DNA of 37,645 nucleotides from an uncultured Planctomycetaceae bacterium (GTDB lineage Bacteria; Planctomycetota; Planctomycetia; Gemmatales; Gemmataceae). Position numbers and translations under genes: made by a program. The DNA is taken from positions 1 through 37,645 of the forward strand of contig CAJCCR010000189.1 of the NCBI GenBank assembly GCA_903960945.1, given 5' to 3'. Numbering within the stretch: position 1 is the first letter of the stretch; each line of letters opens with the position of its first letter. Under the pieces are notes generated by a model. That model ran no database searches, was not told the origin of the DNA, and saw only the letters and a program-made list of their open reading frames with translations. Below are positions 16,660 to 25,690 of this stretch, piece by piece.

Positions 16660-17256
16660 ATGAAGGCTGAAGAAATATCTTGGGTTAAATCTCCTGAATT
16701 CGGAGTGATGGACCAGATTTTTTTACCTGCTATTTTTTCTGGTATGGTTACAACTTTAACCCATATGGGTAATACGCTTTTTAGTTCTAAAGATGTTGTA
16801 ACTCAACAGTTCCCAGAACAAAGACCAAATTTACCTGCTAACTATCGTGGTGTCCATCGCCTTAATCGGGATGATGAGGGCCGTGTTAAATGTGTTGCCT
16901 GCTATATGTGCTCGACTGCTTGCCCAGCACATTGCATTGATATTGTTGCTGCTCCATCCCCTTGGCCGGATCGCGAAAAATATCCTGAAGTATTCGTTAT
17001 TGATGAACTTCGTTGTATTTACTGTGGCATGTGTGAGCAGGCTTGCCCTGTTGATGCTATTGAACTTACCACTCTTTATGATCTCACAGGCCATAGCCGT
17101 GAAGAAATGATTTTCAATAAAGAAAAACTATTGAGTGTTTTTGATAAAACAGTAGCTATGGGAACTGATCCTGTTCGTACAACTCATGGTAGGTTGGGTG
17201 TTGCTAGTGAACCGGCCTCTCGTGGGGTAACCGGATCTTCCTCAATGCAGACTTAG
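16660..17256 (+). CDS. nuoI: NADH-quinone oxidoreductase subunit I
   Basis: Ferredoxin-like subunit with two [4Fe-4S] clusters (N6a and N6b) that pass electrons toward NuoB. Both binding motifs are present: CVACYMCSTACPAHC and CIYCGMCEQACPVDA, each C-x2-C-x2-C-x3-C. RGVHRLNRDDEGRVKCVACYMC and the PWPDREKYPEVFVIDELRC spacing are family-typical. At 198 aa it has normal length; the Ser/Thr-rich last 15 residues look disordered. GGGG precedes the ATG by a few bases. There is a 54-nt gap before nuoJ. Confidence 0.97.
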   Translation: MKAEEISWVKSPEFGVMDQIFLPAIFSGMVTTLTHMGNTLFSSKDVVTQQFPEQRPNLPANYRGVHRLNRDDEGRVKCVACYMCSTACPAHCIDIVAAPSPWPDREKYPEVFVIDELRCIYCGMCEQACPVDAIELTTLYDLTGHSREEMIFNKEKLLSVFDKTVAMGTDPVRTTHGRLGVASEPASRGVTGSSSMQT

Positions 17257-17310
17257 TAATTTATACTAATAGTTATTTCTTGTTTTGTTTCTTGGCTGGG
17301 AAGTATTTTA

Positions 17311-18366
17311 ATGAATGACCAATCTTGGATGACCCTGACAAACCTTTCGCTACTCTTTGGGTGGCTTGCGGTTTATTTTTGCTTGCCAAAAAGAATTTCT
17401 GGATCAAGTCGATTAATTGGTTATGGTGCTGGTTGTATTGCTTTAATTATTTCCGCTATTCAAATTTTTACCACTTATTCATTTAATCCGGAATTAGTGC
17501 TGTTTTGCGTCTTTTCATTTTTTGCGGTTGTTGGTTCTTGCCTTATGATAGTTGCGGAAAACCCTGCTCATGGCGCTATTTGCTTTGCATTGACTATTAC
17601 CAGCACGGGTGGGATTTTTCTTCTTCTTGCAGCCCCTTTTGTTATGGCTGCCAATATTATTGTTTATGCTGGTGCTATTATTGTTACTTTCCTTTTTCTT
17701 CTCATGCTTGTTAATCAGCATAATGCGGATCTGGCAGATTCTGAAAGCCGTGAACCTTTTATTGCTTCAGTTACAGGTTTTATTTTAATGGGTTCCTTCA
17801 TTTCAATTCTTACTACCGCTTTTTCTTCCCAGTCCTTTTCTGGTAATCGTAATGAAATTGAACTTATCGTTAACGAAACACAGCAAGCACTTAGTATTAC
17901 GAATCTTTCCGAATTAAAAGCCAAAGTTATTAATGGTGACAATTATGTGGTTACTAAACTTAAAAATGCTTTAGGTGGAAGCGGGATATGGGTGGAAAGA
18001 ATTGAAGTTGATGTCCAAAAAAATGGCACACTAATGGTTAACAAATCAGATGATATTGTTGAAATCAAAGCTGCCCTTACTTCTTTAGTTAGTATTGGAA
18101 ACGAATATTTAAAATATCGATCTTTATTACGGCCCTCAATTGCTATGGTTGGTAATTCGGGTGCTGATCCTAGTTTACCATTGGGCAAAATACGAAAAGA
18201 TCAATCGGGGAGGCCAGCAATGCCTGCTGATAATACAACATTCTTAGGTAAACTACTTTTCTCCGATCAGTTGATAGCGGTTGAATTGGCTGGATTGTTG
18301 CTTTTAGTTGCTACTATTGGTGCCATTGTTATTGTTCGCCAATTGCCAACGAAGGTGAGTTCATAA
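17311..18366 (+). CDS. nuoJ: NADH-quinone oxidoreductase subunit J, with large inserted domain
   Basis: Membrane subunit next to NuoH/NuoK; its third helix has the pi-bulge tied to proton coupling, here around ANIIVYAGAIIVTFLFLLMLVNQ. Four helices lie in the first 170 residues and a fifth at the C-terminus (AVELAGLLLLVATIGAIVIVRQ). Between helices four and five sits a hydrophilic stretch of roughly 130 residues that ordinary NuoJ of 165-200 aa lacks; it looks like a small alpha/beta unit (VERIEVDVQKNGTLMV) followed by a Gly/Pro-rich linker. By standard topology it would face the periplasm. GGGAAG precedes the ATG. nuoK starts 2 nt after the stop. Confidence 0.93.
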   Translation: MNDQSWMTLTNLSLLFGWLAVYFCLPKRISGSSRLIGYGAGCIALIISAIQIFTTYSFNPELVLFCVFSFFAVVGSCLMIVAENPAHGAICFALTITSTGGIFLLLAAPFVMAANIIVYAGAIIVTFLFLLMLVNQHNADLADSESREPFIASVTGFILMGSFISILTTAFSSQSFSGNRNEIELIVNETQQALSITNLSELKAKVINGDNYVVTKLKNALGGSGIWVERIEVDVQKNGTLMVNKSDDIVEIKAALTSLVSIGNEYLKYRSLLRPSIAMVGNSGADPSLPLGKIRKDQSGRPAMPADNTTFLGKLLFSDQLIAVELAGLLLLVATIGAIVIVRQLPTKVSS

Positions 18367-18368
18367 CA

Positions 18369-18794
18369 ATGCTAGATTTAAAAATATATCTGATCTTGGG
18401 CGCAATATTGTTTTGCATTGGACTCATTGGTTTTGTTTCTCGTAGAAACATGATCACAATGTTTTTAAGCGCAGAATTGATGCTTCAAGGCGTTGCAATT
18501 AATTTTTTGGCATTCTCTAGATTTAGAGGCAATCTCCAGGGGCAATCTTTTGTTCTTTTTATACTTTCGGTCGCAGCTTGCGAAGCTGCTATCGCTCTTG
18601 CTTTAATTGTTATTCTTTACCGGGCTAAAAATTCCCTTGATGTTAGCAAATGGCAGGATTTGCGTGAAGAAGATCTTGAACCAAATGAAGACCAAGAGAT
18701 TTTGTTGGTTGATTCTTATCAAGTTCAACCGATGCCTACACTACCTGTAGCTGGTCACAGGCCTGCCCAAGAAGAGGATTCAAGCCATGTATGA
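18369..18794 (+). CDS. nuoK: NADH-quinone oxidoreductase subunit K, with C-terminal extension
   Basis: Three-helix proton-channel subunit, homologous to MrpC. The two functionally required glutamates are visible in FLSAELMLQGVAINFLAFSR (helix 2) and ACEAAIALALIVILYR (helix 3). The conserved core is about 100 aa; the remaining 40 residues form a soluble acidic tail (LREEDLEPNEDQEILL), then a Pro-rich end. The stop overlaps the nuoL start by 8 nt, so nuoL translation is probably coupled and the tail itself encodes the nuoL ribosome site (AAGAGGA). Confidence 0.94.
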   Translation: MLDLKIYLILGAILFCIGLIGFVSRRNMITMFLSAELMLQGVAINFLAFSRFRGNLQGQSFVLFILSVAACEAAIALALIVILYRAKNSLDVSKWQDLREEDLEPNEDQEILLVDSYQVQPMPTLPVAGHRPAQEEDSSHV

Positions 18795-20799
18795 TGCTAT
18801 GGCATATTTATGGATGATTCCTGTAATTCCTATTATTGCGGGATTTATTACTTTTATTATTGGCCCAAGCCTTCTTCGTTCGCAGGCACATTTACCTTGC
18901 ATTATTGCAGGCTTGATTTCTTTTGTTTTATCTATTTCCGCTCTTAACGATGTGGTTAAGGCAGTTGAATCCAACGATATATCCAACCCCACCTCTGTTT
19001 CTGTTTCCTATTTTGAATGGTTCCGCACTGGAGACCCAAATCTTGTCGGCGAAAACATTAAGACTGTGGGATCATTAAAGGCAGAATTCAGCCTTAGGTT
19101 AGATCCTCTTTCTTCAGCAATGATAGTAATGGTTACTTTTTTAGGAACTCTTATTGCTGTATTTTCAACAGGATACATGAGAGACCATCACGGACATATT
19201 GATCCTGGCTACCCTCGGTTTTTTGCGTCTGTTTCTCTTTTTCTTGGATCCATGTTAATTCTTGTCCTTGCTGATAATGTTTTGTTACTATACGCAGGCT
19301 GGGAAGGCGTTGGGCTTTGCAGTTATTTGCTTATTGGTTTCTGGTTTGAAAAGCCTTCAGCTTGCAAGGCTGCACGAAAGGCATTTTTAGTTACCCGGCT
19401 TGGTGATGTTGCATTGTTTTTAGGTTTTGCTTTACTCTGGGTTTCTTCAGGATATCGACTTGATTTTGACGGATTATTGACACTTTCTAATTATGATTCT
19501 GGTGTTGGCTTGGCTTGCTTCTTAATGTTTTTAGGTGCCTGTGGCAAATCAGCTCAATTTCCTCTTCATGTTTGGTTGCCGGATGCTATGGAAGGCCCTT
19601 CCCCTGTGAGCGCCCTTATCCACGCTGCTACAATGGTTACTGCAGGAGTTTATCTTCTTGCTAGATTTATGCCTCTGTTTGCTTCCGTTCCAGAAGTTCA
19701 AATGGTTGTTATTGGCATTGGAGCTTACACCAGTCTTTTGGCTGCTTTAATTGCACTAACACAGACCGATTTAAAACGAATTCTTGCTTATTCTACAATG
19801 AGTCAGCTTGGTTACATGTTCATGGCTTTGGGATCCGGTATCGATGTTAAGTCCGCCCTTCCAATGTTGGCGCTAAGTGCTGCGATTTTTCACCTTTTAA
19901 CCCATGCCTTTTTTAAAGCATTGCTTTTTTTAAGTGCGGGAAGCGTTATGCATTCAATGCATGATGTAATTGATTTAAGACGTATAGGTGGCTTAAGAAA
20001 GGTTCTTCCTTTAACACATATTGGTTTCTTGTTTGGAGCCTTAGCTTTGGCTGGGTTGCCTCCGTTTGCTGGTTTTTGGAGTAAAGATGAGATTTTGAGT
20101 GTTATCCATGAAACTTCAAAGCATTCAAATTACCCTTGGTTCTACATATTAATGTGGGCCACCGGTATCTTTGTCGCTTTTTTAACTGCCTTCTACACTT
20201 TTAGAGCCTATTTTCTTACTTTCTGGGGTGTCCTAAAACTTCCTGAGGAATGCCATGGTGAAGTTCATGAATCCCCGAAATCCATGACATATCCCTTGTT
20301 ACTTTTATCTGTTTTTGCAATTGGAATTGGGTTTGTTCTTTCAAATTCTACTCCTTTATCGATCGAGAAATTTTTAGGGAAAACTCCTGGTTATGTTTTG
20401 TTAGAACACCATAATCATGATTGGTTAACAGTTGGTTTTGCAACTGCCTCTGGTTTTGCAGGCTTGATATTAGCTTTTGTTTTTTATGGCAAAGGCGGGG
20501 TGACCTTTTCCGAGCAATCATCTGGAAAATCAAACTTTGCTGTTGAACTAAGTAAAAACAAATTCTTTTTTGATGAGATTTATAACAAACTTTTAATTAC
20601 CCCCCTTAATTTAGTTTTTTATTGTTCGAGAATTTTTGACCAGTACATTCTTGATGGAGTTGTAGATTTGATTGCACATATCCCACGGATGATCGCGCAA
20701 TTATTTCGACCCATTCAAAACGGATTGGTTCAGTTTTATGCCCTTGCGATGATTTTGGCGGTAACTGTATTCCTGATAGCCCTAGCAAGATCGATGTAG
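18787..20799 (+). CDS. nuoL: NADH-quinone oxidoreductase subunit L
   Basis: Largest antiporter-like proton pump subunit, with the long lateral helix at its C-terminus. The channel Glu lies in YAGWEGVGLCSYLLIGFW, and the channel Lys in FLGACGKSAQFPLHVWLPDAMEGPSPVSALIHAATMV, followed by DLKRILAYSTMSQLGYM. The TAFYTFRAYFLTFWG segment before the C-terminal helix is typical. At 670 aa it is slightly above the common 600-650; part of the excess is a hydrophilic stretch in the first periplasmic loop (VESNDISNPTSVSVSYFEWF). It overlaps nuoK by 8 nt and lies 6 nt before nuoM. Confidence 0.97.
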   Translation: MYDAMAYLWMIPVIPIIAGFITFIIGPSLLRSQAHLPCIIAGLISFVLSISALNDVVKAVESNDISNPTSVSVSYFEWFRTGDPNLVGENIKTVGSLKAEFSLRLDPLSSAMIVMVTFLGTLIAVFSTGYMRDHHGHIDPGYPRFFASVSLFLGSMLILVLADNVLLLYAGWEGVGLCSYLLIGFWFEKPSACKAARKAFLVTRLGDVALFLGFALLWVSSGYRLDFDGLLTLSNYDSGVGLACFLMFLGACGKSAQFPLHVWLPDAMEGPSPVSALIHAATMVTAGVYLLARFMPLFASVPEVQMVVIGIGAYTSLLAALIALTQTDLKRILAYSTMSQLGYMFMALGSGIDVKSALPMLALSAAIFHLLTHAFFKALLFLSAGSVMHSMHDVIDLRRIGGLRKVLPLTHIGFLFGALALAGLPPFAGFWSKDEILSVIHETSKHSNYPWFYILMWATGIFVAFLTAFYTFRAYFLTFWGVLKLPEECHGEVHESPKSMTYPLLLLSVFAIGIGFVLSNSTPLSIEKFLGKTPGYVLLEHHNHDWLTVGFATASGFAGLILAFVFYGKGGVTFSEQSSGKSNFAVELSKNKFFFDEIYNKLLITPLNLVFYCSRIFDQYILDGVVDLIAHIPRMIAQLFRPIQNGLVQFYALAMILAVTVFLIALARSM

Positions 20800-20805
20800 T
20801 GCAAA

Positions 20806-22551
20806 ATGAGTCAATTAGTATTACTACTTTTATTGGTTCCTCTGGCGGGCGGATTAGTTACGCTTTTCCTCAGAAATTCAGGACATGAGTTTGCACGAAA
20901 ACTCGCCTTGGGTTTTTTCCTGTTGAATCTTTTTATCTCTCTTAAGCTAACATGGGATTATTTACCGCTTCTAGAGAAGCATGCCGTTTCTGTTGACGAA
21001 AAACTTACATTTGTACCATTGAATGTTAGTGTTACTGTTTTTGATTTAATTCGATTTCAATCACCCCAAGAAGGCAGACCTGATGCTGGGGCAATACGCT
21101 TTTTTATCGGTGTTGATGGCCTTAACTTGTTTTTACTGCCTTTAACTTGCATATTATTTGCCGGATCAGTCCTCGCAACTTGGAATTCAATCCGGGATAA
21201 ATCTCATCTTTACTATGGATTGATGCTCTTACTTCAATTCTCAACCATTGGAGCTTTTCTCTCTTTTGATGTCATACTTTTTTATGCTTTTTTTGAATTA
21301 ACTTTGATACCTCTTCTTTTTCTAATCGCAATGTGGGGCGGGCCTAATAGGCAATACGCTGCTAAAAAATTGTTCGTTTATACCTTGGGTGGTGGTTTAG
21401 CTACTTTATTAGGAATTATTGGGCTTGTTTCTTCTCTTAATCAGAACCATCTTGATGATAACACTGATTTACCCATTACTTTTTCTATACCTGAATTGAT
21501 TACTGCTTCACATGGTACCCAGATGGGACTTAATAAAAGAGTTTATGAAGCTAAAGCCGATAAAGATTTGCTAAACCCTTTAATTAAATCGAACCTAGAA
21601 GTAAACAAAGCTCGATTAGATTACTGGGCATCGTCCCAAAAATGGATTTTTCTTCTTCTTGCAACTGGATTCTTGGTTAAGCTTCCTGCGTTCCCTTTTC
21701 ATACTTGGCAGCCTACTGCTTATTATGAAGCTCCAACCGGGGTTACCCTTGTTCTTGGTGGGATTCTTGCCAAACTCGGTGCGTTTGGTTTTCTTAGGTT
21801 ATGCGTTCCATTGTTTCCCGTCCCTGCCTGGGAATTAGGAACTTATTTGTTTTCCGTTCTTGCCATGATTGCGATTTTGTATGGGGCAGCTTGTGCCATT
21901 GCTCAAGATGATTTAAAGCGAATGCTAGCATACAGTAGCTTTAGTCACCTTGGTTTTTGTCTTTTAGGTATATTTGCATTAAATGAAACTGGTTTAACAG
22001 GCAGTTACCTGCAAATGATCAACCATGGCTTAAATGTCGGGGCTCTTTTCTTCATTTGTGAAATTCTTAGTCACAGATATGGAACCACTAAATTTAAAGA
22101 TCTTCAAGGGCTCGGAAGTAAGTTGAAAATTTTGTCAGGTATATCTGTTTTTTACGTCATGTGTAGTGTCGGTTTACCTGGCCTTAATGGATTTGTTGGC
22201 GAAGTTATGTGTTTATTCGGTATGTTTGAATCTAAGAACCCAAATATTACAGGTAAAGTTATTGCTTCCATCTGTAGTTTAGGTATGGTTTTTGGTGCTT
22301 GGTATTTAATTTCGATGGTGATGAAAGTGTTTTTTGGAAAGCTTTCAGAACCTGTGTTTAAGAAAGAAGATTCTGTATCTGATCTAACTTTGATGGAAAA
22401 ATTCTTCTTGTTTCCCATGGCTATACTTTGCCTTATTCTTGGGATGTATCCTCAACCAATGATTGATACTATTCGGCCTGAAATACATTTGATTGCAAAA
22501 CTGAATTTACAGGCAAACAACTTGTTACCTGTTGGAAAATTGGATAAATAG
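20806..22551 (+). CDS. nuoM: NADH-quinone oxidoreductase subunit M, with extra loops
   Basis: Antiporter-like proton pump subunit. The channel Glu is in FYAFFELTLIPLLFLIAMWGG and the channel Lys in TGFLVKLPAFPFHTWQPTAYYEAPTGVTLVLGGILAKLGAFG; CAIAQDDLKRMLAYSSFSHLGF is the conserved broken-helix region. At 581 aa it exceeds the usual about 500. The excess lies in a hydrophilic insertion of roughly 60 residues between the sixth and seventh helices (from NQNHLDDNTDLP to LDYWASSQ) and a longer first loop. The helix-6/7 loop is expected in the periplasm. No clear ribosome site precedes the ATG, which follows nuoL by 6 nt, so re-initiation is likely. Confidence 0.96.
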   Translation: MSQLVLLLLLVPLAGGLVTLFLRNSGHEFARKLALGFFLLNLFISLKLTWDYLPLLEKHAVSVDEKLTFVPLNVSVTVFDLIRFQSPQEGRPDAGAIRFFIGVDGLNLFLLPLTCILFAGSVLATWNSIRDKSHLYYGLMLLLQFSTIGAFLSFDVILFYAFFELTLIPLLFLIAMWGGPNRQYAAKKLFVYTLGGGLATLLGIIGLVSSLNQNHLDDNTDLPITFSIPELITASHGTQMGLNKRVYEAKADKDLLNPLIKSNLEVNKARLDYWASSQKWIFLLLATGFLVKLPAFPFHTWQPTAYYEAPTGVTLVLGGILAKLGAFGFLRLCVPLFPVPAWELGTYLFSVLAMIAILYGAACAIAQDDLKRMLAYSSFSHLGFCLLGIFALNETGLTGSYLQMINHGLNVGALFFICEILSHRYGTTKFKDLQGLGSKLKILSGISVFYVMCSVGLPGLNGFVGEVMCLFGMFESKNPNITGKVIASICSLGMVFGAWYLISMVMKVFFGKLSEPVFKKEDSVSDLTLMEKFFLFPMAILCLILGMYPQPMIDTIRPEIHLIAKLNLQANNLLPVGKLDK

Positions 22552-22588
22552 TGTTCACCTTATTTTTTAGATTGGTATTGGTGGATCA

Positions 22589-24229
22589 ATGATAGGATCG
22601 TTATTAATTAGTGATTATATTCAATACATGATGCCTGAGATCATGCTTTTTTCGCTGGCAAGTTTAATACTTCTTTTGGGGCCTTTTGTTAAAAAAAACA
22701 CTCCTTGGGCTTTGATTAGTTCCCTAGGTTTTTTACTTGCTTATTTTCTACTGGTTTCACAAAAACGTGGTTCGATAGATCCCTCCCTTTTGTTTTCAAT
22801 AAACATTTTAGAAGACATGTCCTCTAATTTTATCAGGCATTTCTCATTAGGTATGGGCTTATACTTTTGTCTTCTTTTTTGGCGCGATTGCCAAACTGAT
22901 AACACTTTTGAAACCTTTGCTCTTTTAATGTTTCTTGTTACTGGCTGTTCAATTGTTGGAATTTCGAATGATTTGGTTGTCCTTTTTCTTGGGCTCGAAT
23001 TAATCAGCCTACCTACTTATGTTTTGCTTTATTTGCACGGAAAAAAAGATCTCGCTGCCGAATCAGCAATGAAATACTTCTTCCTTTCCATTTTTTCTTC
23101 CGGTTTGGTTCTATTAGGCTTTAGCTATCTTTATGGAATTGTGGGCACTACAAATATTTCTGCAATTTCTGATGCTTTATGTAATGGTCATCGATTTAAA
23201 CCCTCTGTCGATCTTGATAATTCTTCCGGTTTGCTTTTTCTTATTCCGATGCTTGCCATTCTAGCGGGGCTAGGTTTCAAGATTAGTATGGTTCCCTTTC
23301 ATTTTTATGCTCCGGATGTTTATCAAGGTACCACTTATCGAATGTGCGCTTTGCTTGCGACAGTTTCTAAGGTTGCAGGGTTTGCAGCTATCATCCGTAT
23401 TTTCGGTTTTGCCTTAGCTCAAGGTGCGTTACCTGGTTCCTCAAAAACTCTTGATAATATTTATGTTCTTTTCTGGATTTTATCCGCAGTTACAATGACT
23501 ATTGGTACTATTCTTGGCCTACTTCAAAGAAACCTTCGTAGAATTTTAGCTTATTCCAGTATTTCCCACTCTGGTTACATTCTTGCTGGCATTGCGGTTG
23601 CCCCAAAGCTTGAATTGGCTACTGGCATTGATGGGATTGGGGCTTCATTCTTCTATTTAATCACCTACTTTTTTGGGACCTTTGGTATTTTCGCAGTTCT
23701 TGATGTATTGGATACTAAAGAAAAACCAATTGAAGATTGGGACGATCTTGCAGGTATTGGATCTCAAACCCCACTATTGGCAATTTGCCTTGCTTTGTTT
23801 TTATTTAGCTTGATCGGTATCCCTTTTACTGGTGGTTTTCTTGCTAAATTCTTTATAGTTTTTGGGTGTGTCAGTGTACCGTACACGTGGGACGATGCTC
23901 TAAGCAAGGGTACCCACAATTTGTTTTTCTTATTGGGTATAATCGCCTTTTTAAATGCTGCAGTTGGCTCATGGATTTATTTGAGAATCTTGTCTGGTAT
24001 TTATTTTAAACCTGCTATTTGGCCAAGAGTTTTTAAGACTTCCTTCCGACCTAGTTATTTACCTATCATTGGCTGTGTTTTCATAGTTCTTGCCCTTGGT
24101 ATGAAGCCAAACCTTGTTTTTAATTTAAATATATTAAAAGGCATGGCGCAGCCTCTTAATAGTGTTTCTTTATCTGGAATTGAAATACTTAAACCTTCTG
24201 AAATCGATGTTGTTTTGAAACGCCAGTGA
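22589..24229 (+). CDS. nuoN: NADH-quinone oxidoreductase subunit N
   Basis: Third antiporter-like subunit of the complex I membrane arm and last nuo gene. Channel residues: Glu in VLFLGLELISLPTYVLLYL and Lys in AGLGFKISMVPFHFYAPDVYQGTTYRM; QRNLRRILAYSSISHSGYIL is the conserved discontinuous-helix segment, and IGIPFTGGFLAKFFIV the later one. The order A to N is complete with no missing or duplicated subunit. At 546 aa it is somewhat longer than most NuoN; the helix-6/7 loop holds a modest insertion (CNGHRFKPSVDLDNSSG). A phosphotransferase-like gene begins 13 nt after the stop. Confidence 0.96.
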   Translation: MIGSLLISDYIQYMMPEIMLFSLASLILLLGPFVKKNTPWALISSLGFLLAYFLLVSQKRGSIDPSLLFSINILEDMSSNFIRHFSLGMGLYFCLLFWRDCQTDNTFETFALLMFLVTGCSIVGISNDLVVLFLGLELISLPTYVLLYLHGKKDLAAESAMKYFFLSIFSSGLVLLGFSYLYGIVGTTNISAISDALCNGHRFKPSVDLDNSSGLLFLIPMLAILAGLGFKISMVPFHFYAPDVYQGTTYRMCALLATVSKVAGFAAIIRIFGFALAQGALPGSSKTLDNIYVLFWILSAVTMTIGTILGLLQRNLRRILAYSSISHSGYILAGIAVAPKLELATGIDGIGASFFYLITYFFGTFGIFAVLDVLDTKEKPIEDWDDLAGIGSQTPLLAICLALFLFSLIGIPFTGGFLAKFFIVFGCVSVPYTWDDALSKGTHNLFFLLGIIAFLNAAVGSWIYLRILSGIYFKPAIWPRVFKTSFRPSYLPIIGCVFIVLALGMKPNLVFNLNILKGMAQPLNSVSLSGIEILKPSEIDVVLKRQ

Positions 24230-24242
24230 TATTACGGGACAG

Positions 24243-25202
24243 ATGACCGATAAAATTGTTGAACTTGTTCTTTCCAAATTTGCTATTATTTCCCCATTTT
24301 CTTTGATATCCAGTAACCGTGGGTTGAGTGATTCTGTCGTATATAAAGTCAGTTCTTTAGGTCGTGAATTTGCTTTAAAATCTTATAGCCCGTCTACTTT
24401 AAGTTCGTTGGAAAGCACCCACGCCTTGCTTGATCAGATACGAAAAAACAAATTTGTTTTATTCCCATTAATCTTTCGCAACAAAGAAAATACAACTGTT
24501 GTTTATCATGATGGTTTTTGCTGGGATCTTTCCTCTTGGATTTCAGGAAATATTCCCGATTGTTCGATTTTTAATCTGGTTCAATCGGTCAAAAAATTAG
24601 CTCAATTTCATACTGCTATTGGTTCGGAACAATCTGGGGTTGGGGTAATGCCAGCTATGGAAAGCCGGGAAGTTGAGATTAATTCTTTTTCTATCTCATC
24701 AATTAATTTTTCAGCAATTGGATTTCTTCCTCTATTTAATTTGAAAGAACTTTTGAAATGGCTTAGGCAAGAAGTGGGCAGTTTAATGGGTTCCCCAAAT
24801 CCAATTGTTAAAATTCAATATTGCTGGGGTGATGCGAGGCGAGAAAACATTTTATTTAACTGCAGTGAAATCAGTGGTTTTATTGATTATTGTGCTATGC
24901 GAAAAGATTGTAGGGAAGTCGATGTTTCTAGGATGGTATCAAGTTTTGCTGGTGATGATAATCTAATGTGGACTAATGCATTAAATGCCTACTCAGAGAG
25001 TTCACAAATTAATTATTTGGTTTGTAGGAAGCTTGATATTTTAGGAACAATTGTATCTTTGTATCGATGGTTGAATTGGTTTCAAAAGCCGATGCCAGAT
25101 GCAATGGTAAATCCTGGAATTCAAAGATGTATCGAAATATTTCAAAGAATTGAAAAATGGAAAGAGCACGGATCTTTGAAATCCATGCTCTTTTATGATT
25201 AA
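24243..25202 (+). CDS. APH-fold phosphotransferase-like protein (substrate unknown)
   Basis: A 319-aa protein with the aminoglycoside-phosphotransferase / choline-kinase-like fold. The catalytic loop is YCWGDARRENILF (Asp197; Trp replaces the usual His of HGDxxxxN), and the metal-binding Asp is Asp215 in SGFIDYCAMRKD, equivalent to IDFxxxxxGD. The N-lobe has the expected VVYKVSSLGREFALKSY, with the ATP-binding Lys in ALKSY. The key catalytic residues are present, so it may be active. Family members phosphorylate small hydroxyl substrates such as antibiotics, homoserine, choline or sugars; none can be chosen here. It starts 13 nt after nuoN with GGGA upstream, so it is probably the last gene of the nuo transcript. 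Its 3' end holds a terminator hairpin. Confidence 0.8.
   Translation: MTDKIVELVLSKFAIISPFSLISSNRGLSDSVVYKVSSLGREFALKSYSPSTLSSLESTHALLDQIRKNKFVLFPLIFRNKENTTVVYHDGFCWDLSSWISGNIPDCSIFNLVQSVKKLAQFHTAIGSEQSGVGVMPAMESREVEINSFSISSINFSAIGFLPLFNLKELLKWLRQEVGSLMGSPNPIVKIQYCWGDARRENILFNCSEISGFIDYCAMRKDCREVDVSRMVSSFAGDDNLMWTNALNAYSESSQINYLVCRKLDILGTIVSLYRWLNWFQKPMPDAMVNPGIQRCIEIFQRIEKWKEHGSLKSMLFYD
25161..25196 (+). terminator. Rho-independent terminator overlapping the end of the phosphotransferase gene
   Basis: A 13-bp stem with one C/A mismatch: left arm AAAGAGCACGGAT (25161-25173), 7-nt loop, right arm ATCCATGCTCTTT (25181-25193), ending in a TTTT run. It lies within the last codons of the plus-strand gene and just beyond the stop of the convergent rpsI, so it can end the nuo transcript and possibly also the rplM-rpsI transcript. 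Confidence 0.7.
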
Positions 25203-25210
25203 TAAGAATA

Positions 25211-25669
25211 TTAACGCTTGGAGAATTGGAAACTCTTTCGAGCGCCTTTTCGGCCATATTTTTTGCGTTCTTTCATTCTGCCGTCTCGTGTTAAGAATCC
25301 GGAGTCTCTAAGCTTTTTAGCTAAAGTTAGAGGTGTGCCTTCTTCTTCAGGTGCAGTTGGCTGTTCGACTTCGGTAAGTCCAAACATAGCTTTAAGAGCT
25401 CTTGCTACACCCTGACTTATGGCTCCAGCTTGCCCAGAAATACCGCCACCTTTGGTTGTGACAATAACATCAAGGCGCTTGACCATATCCGCAAGAATAA
25501 TTGGCCCAAGAACGAATTGGCGATCTTTTTCTTCAGTAAGGTAAACTTCCAATGTTTTTTTATTAATGGAAATTTTTCCTGTACCTTCGCAAATTCTTAC
25601 ACGAGCAACCGAAGTTTTTCGTCTTCCGGTGCCCCAATAAAAGGTCTTCTTCGACTTAGTTTCAGCCAC
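25211..25669 (-). CDS. rpsI: 30S ribosomal protein S9 (uS9)
   Basis: Small-subunit ribosomal protein whose C-terminal tail reaches the P-site tRNA. Signatures: the start YWGTGRRKTSVARVRI, then the central KGGGISGQAGAISQGVARAL and the basic C-terminus RDGRMKERKKYGRKGARKSFQFSKR, which ends in the required Lys-Arg. The start codon is GTG at 25669 with GGAGAA upstream. The 152-aa length exceeds the common 130 through a short N-terminal stretch and an acidic Thr/Glu/Pro insert (EVEQPTAPEEEGTPLT). It follows rplM by 21 nt in the usual rplM-rpsI pair. Confidence 0.97.
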   Translation of the reverse strand: MAETKSKKTFYWGTGRRKTSVARVRICEGTGKISINKKTLEVYLTEEKDRQFVLGPIILADMVKRLDVIVTTKGGGISGQAGAISQGVARALKAMFGLTEVEQPTAPEEEGTPLTLAKKLRDSGFLTRDGRMKERKKYGRKGARKSFQFSKR

Positions 25670-25690
25670 GATATCTTCTCCAGTTAAATG

